DNA from: Pseudonocardia lacus
GTDB taxonomy: Bacteria; Actinomycetota; Actinomycetes; Mycobacteriales; Pseudonocardiaceae
Assembly: GCF_018531445.1 (NCBI RefSeq)
Contig: NZ_JAHDTH010000012.1
Coordinates: 1-64,000, forward strand
Length of the DNA stretch: 64,000 nucleotides
Reading direction: 5' to 3'
Under the pieces are notes generated by a model that saw nothing but the letters and a program-made list of their open reading frames with translations, ran no database searches and was not told where the DNA came from. The position numbers and the translations under genes were made by a program. Each line of letters opens with the position of its first letter. Within the stretch, counting starts at the first letter, position 1. Of the stretch, positions 8,021 to 16,096 are shown piece after piece.

Positions 8021-9291
8021 GCGAGCTGGCGAGCTCACCGTCCACCACGAGCGGCCGTCGTTACGACGTCGTCGTGGTCGGCGGCGGCATCGTCGGGCTG
8101 GCCACCGCGCACGCCGTCGTCCGCAGCGGGCGCACGGTGGCCGTGGTCGAGCGGGAGCCGGCGCTGGCCGCGCACCAGAGCGGGCACAACTCCAACGTCA
8201 TCCACTCCGGGTTGTACTACGCCCCCGGCGGGCTCAAGGCGCGGCTGGCCGTGGCCGGGTGCGCGGAGACGGTCGCGTTCTGCCGCGAGCACGACCTGCC
8301 GCACGAGGTCAGCGGCAAGCTCGTGGTGGCCACCGAGCCCGACGAGCTGCCGCGGATGGCCGAGCTGGTCCGCCGGGGCGGCGCCAACGGCGTCGAGGTG
8401 CACGAGCTCGACCAGGCCGGGATGCGCGAGCGCGAGCCGCACGTGCGCGGCCTGGCCGCGCTCTGGGTGCCCTCGACCGGCGTCTGCGACTACCGGCTGG
8501 TCACCGAGAAGCTGGGCGAGCTGGTCGTGGCCGCCGGCGGGGAGGTCCACCTCGGCCGGCGCGTGTCCTGGCTCGACCGCCGGGCCGACCGCGTCGTCGT
8601 GCACGGCGGCGGCGAGCTGGAGGCCGGCCAGGTCGTCGTCTGCGCCGGGCTGCGCAGCGACGAGCTGGCCCGGGCCAGCGGCGCCGACCCCGGGGTGCGG
8701 ATCGTGCCGTTCCGCGGCGAGTACTCGGGCTTCTCGGAGCGGGCCGCCGGCCTGGTCAGGGGCCTGATCTACCCGGTGCCCGACCCGGCGTTCCCGTTCC
8801 TGGGCGTGCACGCCACCCGCGGCGTCGACGGCCATGTGCACGCCGGCCCGAACGCCGTGCTGGCGATGGCCCGCGAGGGGTACTCGTGGAGCGCGGTCAA
8901 GCCCAAGGAACTCCTGTCCACCCTCGCCTACCCCGGGATACTGCAGGTCGCGAAGCGGCACTGGCGCTACGGGCTGGGCGAGGTGCACCGATCCCTGTCG
9001 AAGAAGGCCATGGTGAAGCAGATCCAGCGGATGTTGCCCGATGTCAGGGCAGAGGACCTGCACCCGGCGGGCGCCGGGGTGCGGGCGCAGGCGGTCAAGG
9101 CCGACGGCACCCTCGTCGACGACTTCCTGTTCGTCGAGCAGCCCCCGGTGGGCGGTGGGTCCGGCGCCGGGACGGTGTTGCACGTGCTCAACGCGCCGTC
9201 GCCGGCGGCGACGGCGGCGCTGCCGATCGGCCGGGAGATCCTGCAGCGGCTCACCGGCGATCGCCTCGGCCCGTTGGGGGCCGCGTCATGA
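8017..9291 (+). CDS. lhgO: L-2-hydroxyglutarate oxidase-like FAD enzyme
   Basis: The 424-residue protein is a DAO-fold flavoenzyme. It opens with the dinucleotide motif VVVVGGGIVGLATAHAVV (about residues 13-30) and the LhgO signature AAHQSGHNSNVIHSGLYY (about 49-66). A C-terminal GAGVRAQAV element is also typical. LhgO/L2HGDH oxidises L-2-hydroxyglutarate to 2-oxoglutarate and passes electrons on to the respiratory chain; a membrane-associated location is known for E. coli. It begins inside the stop of the deaminase-like gene and ends overlapping the era ATG (ATGA), so it is embedded in the core operon, which is not its usual position. Confidence 0.88.
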   Translation: MSELASSPSTTSGRRYDVVVVGGGIVGLATAHAVVRSGRTVAVVEREPALAAHQSGHNSNVIHSGLYYAPGGLKARLAVAGCAETVAFCREHDLPHEVSGKLVVATEPDELPRMAELVRRGGANGVEVHELDQAGMREREPHVRGLAALWVPSTGVCDYRLVTEKLGELVVAAGGEVHLGRRVSWLDRRADRVVVHGGGELEAGQVVVCAGLRSDELARASGADPGVRIVPFRGEYSGFSERAAGLVRGLIYPVPDPAFPFLGVHATRGVDGHVHAGPNAVLAMAREGYSWSAVKPKELLSTLAYPGILQVAKRHWRYGLGEVHRSLSKKAMVKQIQRMLPDVRAEDLHPAGAGVRAQAVKADGTLVDDFLFVEQPPVGGGSGAGTVLHVLNAPSPAATAALPIGREILQRLTGDRLGPLGAAS

Positions 9292-10196
9292 GCGGGTACC
9301 GCTCGGGTTTCGCCTGCTTCGTGGGCCGGCCCAACGCCGGCAAGTCCACGCTGACGAACGCGCTGGTCGGCGAGAAGATCGCGATCACGTCCAGCCGGCC
9401 GCAGACCACCCGCCACGCCATCCGCGGCATCGTCAACCGCCCGGACGCGCAGCTGATCCTGATCGACACCCCGGGCCTGCACAAGCCGCGCACGCTGCTG
9501 GGCAGCCGGCTCAACGACGTCGTGCGCGAGACGTGGGCCGAGGTCGACGTGATCGGCTTCTGCGTGCCGGCGGACGCCCCGGTCGGGCGCGGCGACGAGT
9601 TCATCGTCAACGAGCTGCGCTCGGTGGCCAACCGCACCCCGGTGATCGGGATCGTCACCAAGACCGACAAGGCCGGCCCGGAGCAGATCACCGCGCGGCT
9701 CACCCAGCTGGCGGGGCTGATGCCGTTCGCCGAGGTCGTGCCGTGCTCGGCGGTGTCCGGCTTCCAGGTCGACCTGCTGGCCGACCTGCTGGTCGCGCGG
9801 CTGCCGGAGGGCCCGCAGCTCTACCCGGACGGCGAGCTGACCGACGAGCCGGAGGAGACCCTGGTCGCCGAGCTCATCCGGGAGGCGGCGCTGGAGGGGG
9901 TGCGCGACGAGCTGCCGCACTCGATCGCGGTGGTGATCGAGGAGATGGTCCCGCAGGAGGGCCGCCACCCCAAGCAGGCCCCGATCCTGAACATCCACGC
10001 GAACATCTTCGTCGAGCGCTCCAGCCAGAAGGGGATCGTGATCGGCAAGGGCGGGGAGCGGTTGCGCCAGGTCGGCACCGATTCACGGCGCCAGATCGAG
10101 GCGCTGCTGGGCACCAGGGTCTTCCTCGACCTGCACGTCAAGATCGCCAAGGACTGGCAGCGCGACCCCCGTCAGCTGCGCAAGCTCGGGTTCTGA
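9288..10196 (+). CDS. era: GTPase Era
   Basis: The 302-residue protein has the full set of Era features: G1 GRPNAGKST (about residues 13-21), G2 region RPQTTRH, G3 DTPGLHKPR, G4 TKTD and G5 SAVSG, then a C-terminal KH domain with GIVIGKGGERL. Era is an essential GTPase that binds 16S rRNA near its 3' end during 30S assembly, in functional partnership with YbeY just upstream. The start ATG overlaps the lhgO stop. A strong palindrome follows 12 bases after the stop and may end the transcript. Confidence 0.97.
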   Translation: MSGYRSGFACFVGRPNAGKSTLTNALVGEKIAITSSRPQTTRHAIRGIVNRPDAQLILIDTPGLHKPRTLLGSRLNDVVRETWAEVDVIGFCVPADAPVGRGDEFIVNELRSVANRTPVIGIVTKTDKAGPEQITARLTQLAGLMPFAEVVPCSAVSGFQVDLLADLLVARLPEGPQLYPDGELTDEPEETLVAELIREAALEGVRDELPHSIAVVIEEMVPQEGRHPKQAPILNIHANIFVERSSQKGIVIGKGGERLRQVGTDSRRQIEALLGTRVFLDLHVKIAKDWQRDPRQLRKLGF

Positions 10197-10207
10197 CCGT
10201 CCCGATC

Positions 10208-10272
10208 CCGTCGAGAACGAAGTTGTCGTGATCGACAAGCCCTGTTGATCACGACAGGTTCGTTCTCGACGG
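10208..10272. repeat. 65-bp palindromic repeat, family A copy 1
   Basis: The arms at 10208-10233 and 10247-10272 are inverted copies (24 of 26 positions pair), starting CCGTCGAGAACGAA and ending TTCGTTCTCGACGG. The element fills the space between era and the convergent PPOX gene, so it could act as a bidirectional terminator. A second 65-bp copy is at 29646-29710 and a short 24-bp version at 26470-26493. Confidence 0.8.
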
Positions 10273-10278
10273 AGGCCG

Positions 10279-11097
10279 TCAGGCGGAGCGGGCCCGGCGC
10301 ACCAGGTCGACCATGGCCTTGCGGGCGGCGTCGGGGGTGTCGACCGGGGCGTCGAAGCGCAGCCGCACCGCCACCTCGTCGGCGTCCGGGCCCTCGGCGG
10401 CCAGCACCGCGAAGCCGTAGCGGTCGACGCCGACCATCCGGGCGCGGGTGGTGGCCGGGCGGTCGGCGAGGACCTGGCAGAACAGCACCAGCGCGTCGGC
10501 GTGGTCGTCGTTCATGTGCTCGACGATCCGCGCGGCGTGCGGGCGCAGCGGGTCGGGCTCGGCCGCGGTGTACTCGTCCGCGGTCACCCAGCTCATCCGG
10601 CCGAAGCCGCCGACGTAGCGGACCGAGGAGACCTCCATCCGGTAGAGCCGGAAGTCGGCGAACTCGGCGTAGAACGCGCCCGGCTGCGCGGCCCGGTAGG
10701 TGGGCAGCGCCACCGCCCGCTCGTCGCCGCGCAACTCTTCGACCACACCCAGCACGGTCACCCTGGCCAGGGCCAACGGGTCGCCCTCGCCGGTCTCGAC
10801 CGCCATCAGCGAGGCGCGCCGATCGCCGCCGAGGTTGCGCGTGTGCTCGGCCAGGTCGCTGAGCAGCAGCAGCGGGCGCCCGCGCTCGTCCACGCCGTGG
10901 CTGACCAGCGACCCGAACGGGAAGCCGCCCTCGCCGATGGTGGCCAGCGACGCGGTGGGCACCCCGGCGACCAGCGTGCGGGACCGCTCGGCGTCGGTCG
11001 GCTCGCCGCGCACCCCCGGCGTGGCCGCCAGCGTCCGCTCGGTCTCGGCGAGCGATTCCGCGGGGACGAGGTGGGTGCCGGCCGGTTGGGGTCGCAC
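10279..11097 (-). CDS. Pyridoxamine-5'-phosphate-oxidase-like protein with DUF2470 (HugZ-like)
   Basis: The 272-residue product has a split-barrel flavin-reductase-like domain (about residues 35-175; ASLATIGEGGFPFGSLV and FADFRLYRMEV) followed by a DUF2470 domain (about 190-265) with HMNDDHADALVLF. This two-domain layout occurs in heme-utilisation proteins of the HugZ type and in related plant chloroplast proteins. GTG at 11095-11097 is preferred: it has an excellent binding site (CTGGAGG, five bases upstream), whereas the TTG extension to 11157 has none. A possible IdeR/DtxR box lies just upstream, which fits a role in heme or iron use. Heme degradation itself is not shown. Confidence 0.85.
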   Translation of the reverse strand: MRPQPAGTHLVPAESLAETERTLAATPGVRGEPTDAERSRTLVAGVPTASLATIGEGGFPFGSLVSHGVDERGRPLLLLSDLAEHTRNLGGDRRASLMAVETGEGDPLALARVTVLGVVEELRGDERAVALPTYRAAQPGAFYAEFADFRLYRMEVSSVRYVGGFGRMSWVTADEYTAAEPDPLRPHAARIVEHMNDDHADALVLFCQVLADRPATTRARMVGVDRYGFAVLAAEGPDADEVAVRLRFDAPVDTPDAARKAMVDLVRRARSA

Positions 11098-11120
11098 GGG
11101 GGCCTCCAGGTGGGTGGGGG

Positions 11121-11139
11121 TTAGGGCAGCCTCACCCGG
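11121..11139 (-). promoter_or_regulatory. Possible IdeR/DtxR iron box
   Basis: The 19 bases TTAGGGCAGCCTCACCCGG match the IdeR consensus TTAGGTTAGSCTAACCTAA at 13 positions, with the TTAGG half intact and the second half weaker. It is 23 bases upstream of the PPOX/DUF2470 start and overlaps the end of the tetR gene. Iron-dependent repression of a heme-use gene would make sense, but the match is imperfect and high background GC makes this a candidate only. Confidence 0.4.
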
Positions 11140-11821
11140 TGCGGCCGTTCGTGTCAAGCAGGCCGGTGAGCACGCGGGGCAGCACCCGGTCGAGCAGGTC
11201 CTGGCCCGGGTCGGGGGGCGGGGTGGGGTCGGCCAGCGCGGCGGCCAGGTGCGGGTGCCGGCCCGCCGCGGCCACCGAGGCGAGGAACTCGAGGTGGCCG
11301 CGCGCGTACTCGCCGGTCGGGTCGGGGACCGCGCCCTCGGCCCGGACCAGCAGCAGGATCGTGGCGTTGAGCAGCGCGAACGTCTCCATCTTCGTCGCGG
11401 CGGGCACGTCGAGGCCCGACATGGCGCCCAGCGCGCGCTCCATCACATCGATCGCGTTCGGGCCGAGCCCCCGGCCCGGGACGACGTCGAGCATCCAGGG
11501 GTGGCGCCGGTAGACCGCGCGCATGGCGTGGGCGAGCTCGACCAGGTCGGCCAGCCAGTCGACGGCCGGCGGCCGGTCGAGGTCGACCTCGCCGACGACC
11601 GCGTCGGCCATCAGTTCGACGAGCTCGTCGCGGTTCTCGACGTAGCGGTACAGCGAGGCGGCGCCGGTGCCGACGGCGGCGGCGACCTTGCGCATGGAGA
11701 CCGCGGCCAGGCCGCCCTCGTCGGCGAGCGCGACGGCGGCCGCGGTGATCTCGGCGCGGCTGTGCTCGGGGACGGGTCCCCGCCCCGCCCGCTCCTGCCG
11801 CAGCCAGATGCTCCGGGCCAT
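11132..11821 (-). CDS. TetR-family repressor (TetR C-terminal type), likely exporter regulator
   Basis: The 229-residue protein starts MARSIWLRQERAG. Its N-terminal helix-turn-helix includes ITAAAVALADEGGLAAVSMRK and VGTGAASLYRYVENRDEL; the rest matches the TetR_C_1 ligand-binding class seen in TetR and many actinobacterial drug-efflux regulators. ATG at 11821 is chosen over an in-frame extension to 11881 because the extension would run through the operator region. It diverges from a DrrAB-type ABC exporter, which it most likely represses. The PPOX gene follows on the same strand. Confidence 0.9.
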   Translation of the reverse strand: MARSIWLRQERAGRGPVPEHSRAEITAAAVALADEGGLAAVSMRKVAAAVGTGAASLYRYVENRDELVELMADAVVGEVDLDRPPAVDWLADLVELAHAMRAVYRRHPWMLDVVPGRGLGPNAIDVMERALGAMSGLDVPAATKMETFALLNATILLLVRAEGAVPDPTGEYARGHLEFLASVAAAGRHPHLAAALADPTPPPDPGQDLLDRVLPRVLTGLLDTNGRTG

Positions 11822-11843
11822 GCGCCGCCACCCTCCGTGTTGC

Positions 11844-11890
11844 GAACACTGTTCCCAGTCCGCTACCGTCACTGCGAACAACGATCGCAG
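11844..11890. promoter_or_regulatory. Candidate TetR operators in the tetR/drrAB divergent promoter
   Basis: The 80-bp gap between the divergent starts contains a perfect 11-bp dyad GAACACTGTTC (11844-11854) and an inverted pair CTGCGA/TCGCAG (11872-11877 and 11885-11890); the sequence TGCGAACA occurs at both places. Paired sites in a divergent promoter are typical of TetR autoregulation. Assignment is by position and symmetry only. Confidence 0.55.
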
Positions 11891-11901
11891 AGGAGGCAGC
11901 C

Positions 11902-12858
11902 GTGGTGGCTGCAGTGGTAGCAGAGGGCCTGGTCCGCCGGTACGGCCCGGTGCCGGCCCTGGACGGGCTCGACCTCACCATCGAACGGGGCGGGGTCTGC
12001 GCCCTGCTCGGACCCAACGGCGCGGGCAAGACCACCGCGATCCGGGTGCTGGCCACGCTCACCGTCCCGGACGCCGGACGGGCCACCGTGCTCGGCCACG
12101 ACGTCGTCCGCGAGGCCGGGCTCGTGCGCCGCAGCATCGGGCTGGCCGGCCAGCACGCCGCCGTCGACGACGACCTGACCGGCCGCGAGAACCTGCGCAT
12201 CCTCGGCCGCATGCACCACCTCGGCCGCCGCGGCGCCGCCCGGCGCGCCGACGAGCTGCTGGAGCGCTTCGAGCTCGCCGACGCCGCCGACCGGCTGGTC
12301 AAGACCTGGTCCGGCGGAATGCGCCGGCGGCTCGACCTGATCGCCAGCGTCGTCGTGGCCCCACCCGTGCTGTTCCTCGACGAGCCGACCACCGGGCTCG
12401 ACCCGCGCAGCCGCACCGCGATCTGGGCCACCGTCGGCGAGCTGGTGACCGCGGGCTCCACCGTCCTGCTGACCACCCAGTACCTGGAGGAGGCCGACCG
12501 GCTCGCCGACGACGTCGTCGTCATCGACGGCGGGCGGGTCGTGGCCACCGGCAGCCCGGACGCGCTCAAGGCCTCGATCGGGGTCCGGGTCGAGGTCGTC
12601 GTGGCGGCGCGGTCGGACCTGGCGGGCGCGGCGGCGGCGCTGGCGTCGTGGACGGGCATCGAACCGGAGGTCGACGAGATCGGTCTGCGCGTCCGCCTGG
12701 TGGTGGTCGGGGCCAACGTGGCGCTGCCGGAGGTCGTGCGCAGGCTCGACGCCGCCGGCGTCACCGCGCTCGACGTCGGGGTCCGCCGCCCCACCCTGGA
12801 CGAGGTGTTCCTGAGCCTCACCGGGAACACCCGGGCCGCTGAGGGGCGTGCGGCATGA
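11902..12858 (+). CDS. ABC transporter ATP-binding protein, daunorubicin-resistance (DrrA) type
   Basis: The 318-residue ATPase contains Walker A GPNGAGKTTA (about residues 37-46), the signature WSGGMRRRLD, Walker B VLFLDEPTTGLDP and the H-loop-equivalent TTQYLEEADRL, where Gln replaces the usual His as in DrrA-type ATPases. A C-terminal DUF4162 region (about 220-300) ends the protein. GTG 11902 follows a perfect AGGAGG site. It is coupled by a 4-base overlap to the permease gene. Together they should export a hydrophobic drug or lipid, under control of the divergent TetR. Confidence 0.93.
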   Translation: MVAAVVAEGLVRRYGPVPALDGLDLTIERGGVCALLGPNGAGKTTAIRVLATLTVPDAGRATVLGHDVVREAGLVRRSIGLAGQHAAVDDDLTGRENLRILGRMHHLGRRGAARRADELLERFELADAADRLVKTWSGGMRRRLDLIASVVVAPPVLFLDEPTTGLDPRSRTAIWATVGELVTAGSTVLLTTQYLEEADRLADDVVVIDGGRVVATGSPDALKASIGVRVEVVVAARSDLAGAAAALASWTGIEPEVDEIGLRVRLVVVGANVALPEVVRRLDAAGVTALDVGVRRPTLDEVFLSLTGNTRAAEGRAA

Positions 12859-13658
12859 GCGCGCCCACCCTGGCCGCCCGTCCGCGCCCGTGGGCCGACG
12901 GCTCCGCGGCCGCGACCCGGGTGCTGCTGAAGCTGCGCCACGACCCCGCGGGCATCGCCCTCACCCTGGCCGCGCCGGTGGTGCTGGTGCTGGCGTTCGG
13001 CTACGTCTTCGGCAGCGCGATCGCCCTGCCCGCGGCGGGCGACTACCGCGAGTTCCTGGTGCCGGGGCTGTTCGCCACGATCGCCTTCAACGTCGTCCCG
13101 CCCATGATCACGATGGCCCGCGACTCCGGGCGCGGGGTGGTCGACCGGTTCCGCTCGATGCCCATCACCCGGGTCGCCGTGCCGTTCGGCCAGGCCGCCG
13201 CCACCGCCGTCTACGGAGTGGTCTGCCTGCTGCTGATGGCGGTGTGCGGCCTGGTCGTCGGGTGGCGCATCCGCACCGGGCTCGGCCCGGCGCTCGGCGC
13301 GCTCGGGTTGCTGGTGGCGTTCCAGTTCGCGGCGACCTGGATCGGGATGCACCTGGGACTGCTGATCGGCAAGGAGGAGACGGCGGCGCAGCTGTCGGTG
13401 CTGGTGTTCCCGGTGGGGATGCTGTCCAACGTGTTCGTGCCGACCACGGGGATGCCCGCCTGGCTGCGCACGATCGCCGACTGGAACCCGCTGAGCGCGC
13501 TGACCGCCGCCGTCCGCGAGCTGTGCGGCAACCCCGTCGCGCCGACCAACGGCGCCTGGCCGCTGGAGCACCCGGTGCTCGCCTCGCTGCTGTGGACCGC
13601 GCTGCTGCTGGCGGTGTTCGTCCCGCTCACCACGATCCGCTACGCCCGGCCGCGCTGA
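12855..13658 (+). CDS. ABC-2 type permease (DrrB-like)
   Basis: The 267-residue membrane protein has six hydrophobic segments (about 35-58, 70-90, 112-140, 148-172, 178-200 and 238-260), as expected for an ABC-2 exporter subunit. It has the family-typical DSGRGVVDRFRSMPITR loop and WNPLSALTAAVRELCGN near the last helices. The start ATG overlaps the ATPase stop (ATGA). It forms the membrane channel of the exporter encoded with the upstream ATPase. Confidence 0.92.
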   Translation: MSAPTLAARPRPWADGSAAATRVLLKLRHDPAGIALTLAAPVVLVLAFGYVFGSAIALPAAGDYREFLVPGLFATIAFNVVPPMITMARDSGRGVVDRFRSMPITRVAVPFGQAAATAVYGVVCLLLMAVCGLVVGWRIRTGLGPALGALGLLVAFQFAATWIGMHLGLLIGKEETAAQLSVLVFPVGMLSNVFVPTTGMPAWLRTIADWNPLSALTAAVRELCGNPVAPTNGAWPLEHPVLASLLWTALLLAVFVPLTTIRYARPR

Positions 13659-13678
13659 CCGGGCCGTAGGCTGGACGG

Positions 13679-14455
13679 GTGGCGACGTCCTACCGCGACA
13701 CCGGCCTGGTGCTGCGGGTGCAGAAGCTCGGCGAGGCCGACCGCATCGTCACGCTGCTCACCCAGCGCCACGGCAAGGTGCGCGCGGTGGCCAAGGGCGT
13801 GCGGCGCACGCGGTCGCGGTGGGGCGCCCGGCTGGAGCCGTTCAACCACGTCGACGTGCAGTTCTACCCCGGCCGCTCGCTCGACATCGTCACCCAGGCG
13901 CAGACCGTCGACGCGTTCGGCACCGGCATCATCAGCGACTACCCGCGCTACACCGCGGGCTGCGCGATCCTGGAGACCGCCGACCGGCTCGTCTCCGAGG
14001 AGGGCGAGCCCGCGCTGCGGGTCTACCTGCTGCTGGTCGGGGCGATCCGGGCACTGGCCGGGCAGGAGCGCGACCCGTCGCTCGTGCTCGACGCGTTCTT
14101 CCTGCGCGCCATGACCCACGCCGGCTGGGCCCCCGCCATCGACGAGTGCGCCAAGTGCGCCGAGCCCGGCCCGCACCCGTCGTTCAACATCGCCGCGGGC
14201 GGCGCGGTGTGCGCCCGGTGCCGCCCGCCCGGCTCGGTGCGCCCGTCCCGGGAGACGTTTACCCACCTCGGGGCCCTGCTGCACGGCGACTGGGACGTCG
14301 CCGACGCGGCCGTGGCGGCCACCCGCCGCGACACCAGCGGGCTCGTCGCGGCCTACCTGCAATGGCACATGGAGCGCCAGCTGCGCTCGCTGCCGCTGGT
14401 CGAGCGGCGCGCGACGGCGCCGGTGACCGAGGCGCGCCCGGCGTCATCGCAGTAG
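13679..14455 (+). CDS. recO: DNA repair protein RecO
   Basis: The 258-residue protein has the N-terminal OB fold (MATSYRDTGLVLRVQKLGEA, about 1-80) and the helical C-terminal domain with a four-cysteine zinc site: CAKC at about 158-161 and CARC at about 179-182. RecO loads RecA on SSB-coated DNA with RecR in RecFOR repair. In related actinobacteria recO follows era directly; here the transporter and TetR genes have been placed between. Its 3' end overlaps the convergent tetR gene by 12 bases. Confidence 0.95.
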   Translation: MATSYRDTGLVLRVQKLGEADRIVTLLTQRHGKVRAVAKGVRRTRSRWGARLEPFNHVDVQFYPGRSLDIVTQAQTVDAFGTGIISDYPRYTAGCAILETADRLVSEEGEPALRVYLLLVGAIRALAGQERDPSLVLDAFFLRAMTHAGWAPAIDECAKCAEPGPHPSFNIAAGGAVCARCRPPGSVRPSRETFTHLGALLHGDWDVADAAVAATRRDTSGLVAAYLQWHMERQLRSLPLVERRATAPVTEARPASSQ

Positions 14456-15019
14456 GGCGGTCACCGTCTCGCGCACCAGCGCGTCGACCTCCGGCGGCGG
14501 CGCCGACCCGTCGGCCAGGTGCCGGTGCACCGCCGCGTAGGGCACGTCCACCAGCGCGAACACCACGCGGGTCAGCTCGGCCGCGCTGCCGTAGCGGCGC
14601 CGGGTGTGGTCGACGAGCGCAGCCGACACCGCGTCGTTGAGGGTGGCCAGGTCGGCGTCCAGCTCGGCGGGCCAGCGGCCAACCAGGTCGGCGCGCCGGT
14701 GCAGCAGCAGCACCCGCGCCTCGTCCGGGTGCGCCCGGCACCAGGCCGGCACCGCGAGCGCGGCGTCGACGGCGGCCCGGTCGAGGTCGGGATGGGCCAG
14801 CGCGGCCAGGTACACCTCCTGGAAGCGGCCGACCGTGCGCACCCACAGCCGGGCCAGCAGCAGGTCGCGGCTGGCGAAGCGGTGGTAGAGCGACCCGCTG
14901 GGGGCACCGATCGCCGCGGCGACGGCCGAGGTCGTGGCGGCGGCCGGCCCGCCTGCTGCGACGAGCCGGGCGGCGCCGTCCAGGATGGCGTCGGCGGGGA
15001 AGCGGGGCGGGCGGCCCAC
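14444..15019 (-). CDS. TetR-family transcriptional regulator
   Basis: The 191-residue protein starts VGRPPRFPADAILDGAARLV. The helix-turn-helix reaches through TSAVAAAIGAPSGSLYHRF (about 30-48). The C-terminal half is a variable TetR effector domain. GTG 15019 is one base after the stop of the SnoaL-like gene, so the two form an operon; in-frame codons further upstream give an improbable N terminus. A 22-bp palindrome before the SnoaL-like gene is its likely operator. Confidence 0.87.
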   Translation of the reverse strand: MGRPPRFPADAILDGAARLVAAGGPAAATTSAVAAAIGAPSGSLYHRFASRDLLLARLWVRTVGRFQEVYLAALAHPDLDRAAVDAALAVPAWCRAHPDEARVLLLHRRADLVGRWPAELDADLATLNDAVSAALVDHTRRRYGSAAELTRVVFALVDVPYAAVHRHLADGSAPPPEVDALVRETVTALLR

Positions 15020-15020
15020 G

Positions 15021-15419
15021 TCAGGCCGTGGCCGCCGACCACCAGCGGGCGCTGTCGGTGATCTGCTCCAGCGCGCCGACCAGCCCGTCGCGCACCTCGA
15101 TGACATGGGCGAACCGGGCGCGCAGCGGCTCCCCGGTGGCCCGTGCGGTGCCGGTGTACCAGCCCAGCACCAGCACGCGGCCGTCCGCGGTGGGCACGTA
15201 CTCGTCCGGCTCCGGGCGCAGCGCGTCGAAGTGCGCGAACGCGCGCGCCCACACGTCGCGCAGCATCTCCTGCGGGCCGTCGGCCGTTCCTCCGATGTCG
15301 AAGGGCAATCCCTCGGTGACCCGGCCGCGGAACCGCGGGTGCAGGGTCGCGAGCAGCGCCGCGACGTCGACCGCGTGCATGGCGGCGTAGAGCGCGGGGA
15401 CGGCGTGAGGAACGGTCAC
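15021..15419 (-). CDS. SnoaL-like (NTF2 fold) protein
   Basis: A 132-residue protein of the SnoaL/NTF2-like superfamily, with the pattern of an initial helix (VPALYAAMHAVDVAALLATL), then HPRFRGRV and closing strands ending in ITDSARWWSA. Such proteins are small alpha+beta barrels acting as isomerases, hydratases or ligand carriers; the substrate is unknown. It shares a transcript with the TetR gene immediately downstream, so it is probably part of a small stress or detoxification response controlled by that regulator. Confidence 0.75.
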   Translation of the reverse strand: MTVPHAVPALYAAMHAVDVAALLATLHPRFRGRVTEGLPFDIGGTADGPQEMLRDVWARAFAHFDALRPEPDEYVPTADGRVLVLGWYTGTARATGEPLRARFAHVIEVRDGLVGALEQITDSARWWSAATA

Positions 15420-15424
15420 CGGAG

Positions 15425-15446
15425 TATTAGAGCAATCTCTCTATTA
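15425..15446. promoter_or_regulatory. 22-bp dyad, likely TetR operator
   Basis: TATTAGAGCAATCTCTCTATTA is a near-palindrome (pattern TAWTAGAGNNATNNCTCTAWTA), unusually A/T-rich for this genome. It lies 5 bp upstream of the SnoaL-like start and overlaps the stop codon of the dihydrofolate-reductase-like gene. Position and size fit autoregulation by the downstream TetR protein. Confidence 0.65.
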
Positions 15447-16016
15447 CTGGGTCGAGGCCGGCCGGTACCGCAGGACGACGGTGCGGCCGTCGCACGGCGT
15501 CGACCCGACCAGCTCCAGGCCGAACCGGTCGGTGCCGGGCGCGAACAGCGGCTGCCCGCCGCCCAGCACGACCGGGTGCACGGCCACGTGGTGCTCGTCG
15601 ATCTGCCCCGCCGCGGCGAGCGCCGCCGCGGCCCGCGCGCCGCCCATGAGCAGCAGGTCCTCGCCCGGCTCGGCCTTCAGCTCGGCGATCTCGGCGACGA
15701 GGTCCCGCCGGCCGACGACGCGGTCGCGCCACGGGCCGTCGGCCAGCGTCCGGGAGATCACGATCTTCTCGGTCTTGCGCCACCGCGGCGCGTAGGCCAG
15801 GTCGTGGGGGTGGTCGGAGATCTCCTCCACGGTCGGCCAGTACGACGACATGAGGTCCCACACCGCGCGCCCGTAGAGCAGCGGGCCGGTGCGGTCCTCC
15901 AGTCCGTAGGAGTACTGCGCCAGCTCGGGGCCCAGGTCGGCCCAGTCGAAGGCGCCGCCGGGGCCGTTGACGTAGCCGTCGAGGGACGTGTGGACGTAGT
16001 GGATGATCTTGCGCAT
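15444..16016 (-). CDS. Dihydrofolate-reductase-like protein (RibD C-terminal domain)
   Basis: The 190-residue product begins MRKIIHYVHTSLDGYVNGPG, which is the classic start of the RibD_C/'dihydrofolate reductase family' proteins, followed by the YGRAVWDLMSSYW and DLLLMGGARAAAAL segments that bind NADPH in relatives. These stand-alone proteins are predicted NADPH reductases without a proven substrate. The ATG at 16016 follows an AGGAG-like site; the longer frame to 16082 lacks one. It is upstream of the SnoaL/TetR pair on the same strand, with the operator palindrome between. Confidence 0.85.
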   Translation of the reverse strand: MRKIIHYVHTSLDGYVNGPGGAFDWADLGPELAQYSYGLEDRTGPLLYGRAVWDLMSSYWPTVEEISDHPHDLAYAPRWRKTEKIVISRTLADGPWRDRVVGRRDLVAEIAELKAEPGEDLLLMGGARAAAALAAAGQIDEHHVAVHPVVLGGGQPLFAPGTDRFGLELVGSTPCDGRTVVLRYRPASTQ

Positions 16017-16096
16017 GGCGGGTGCTCCTCGGGACGGTGTGCTCGCACTCCCCGGTCGGAGCCGCCCGGCCGTCCTCGACATCGCGCCCGCGGGAA

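Noticed and set aside
11154-13571. An 805-residue open frame on the reverse strand
   Set aside because: It runs antisense to the exporter genes and over the tetR gene, is low-complexity Arg/Gly/Pro/His-rich, and ends in a shifted copy of the TetR reading. It is a shadow frame of GC-rich DNA.
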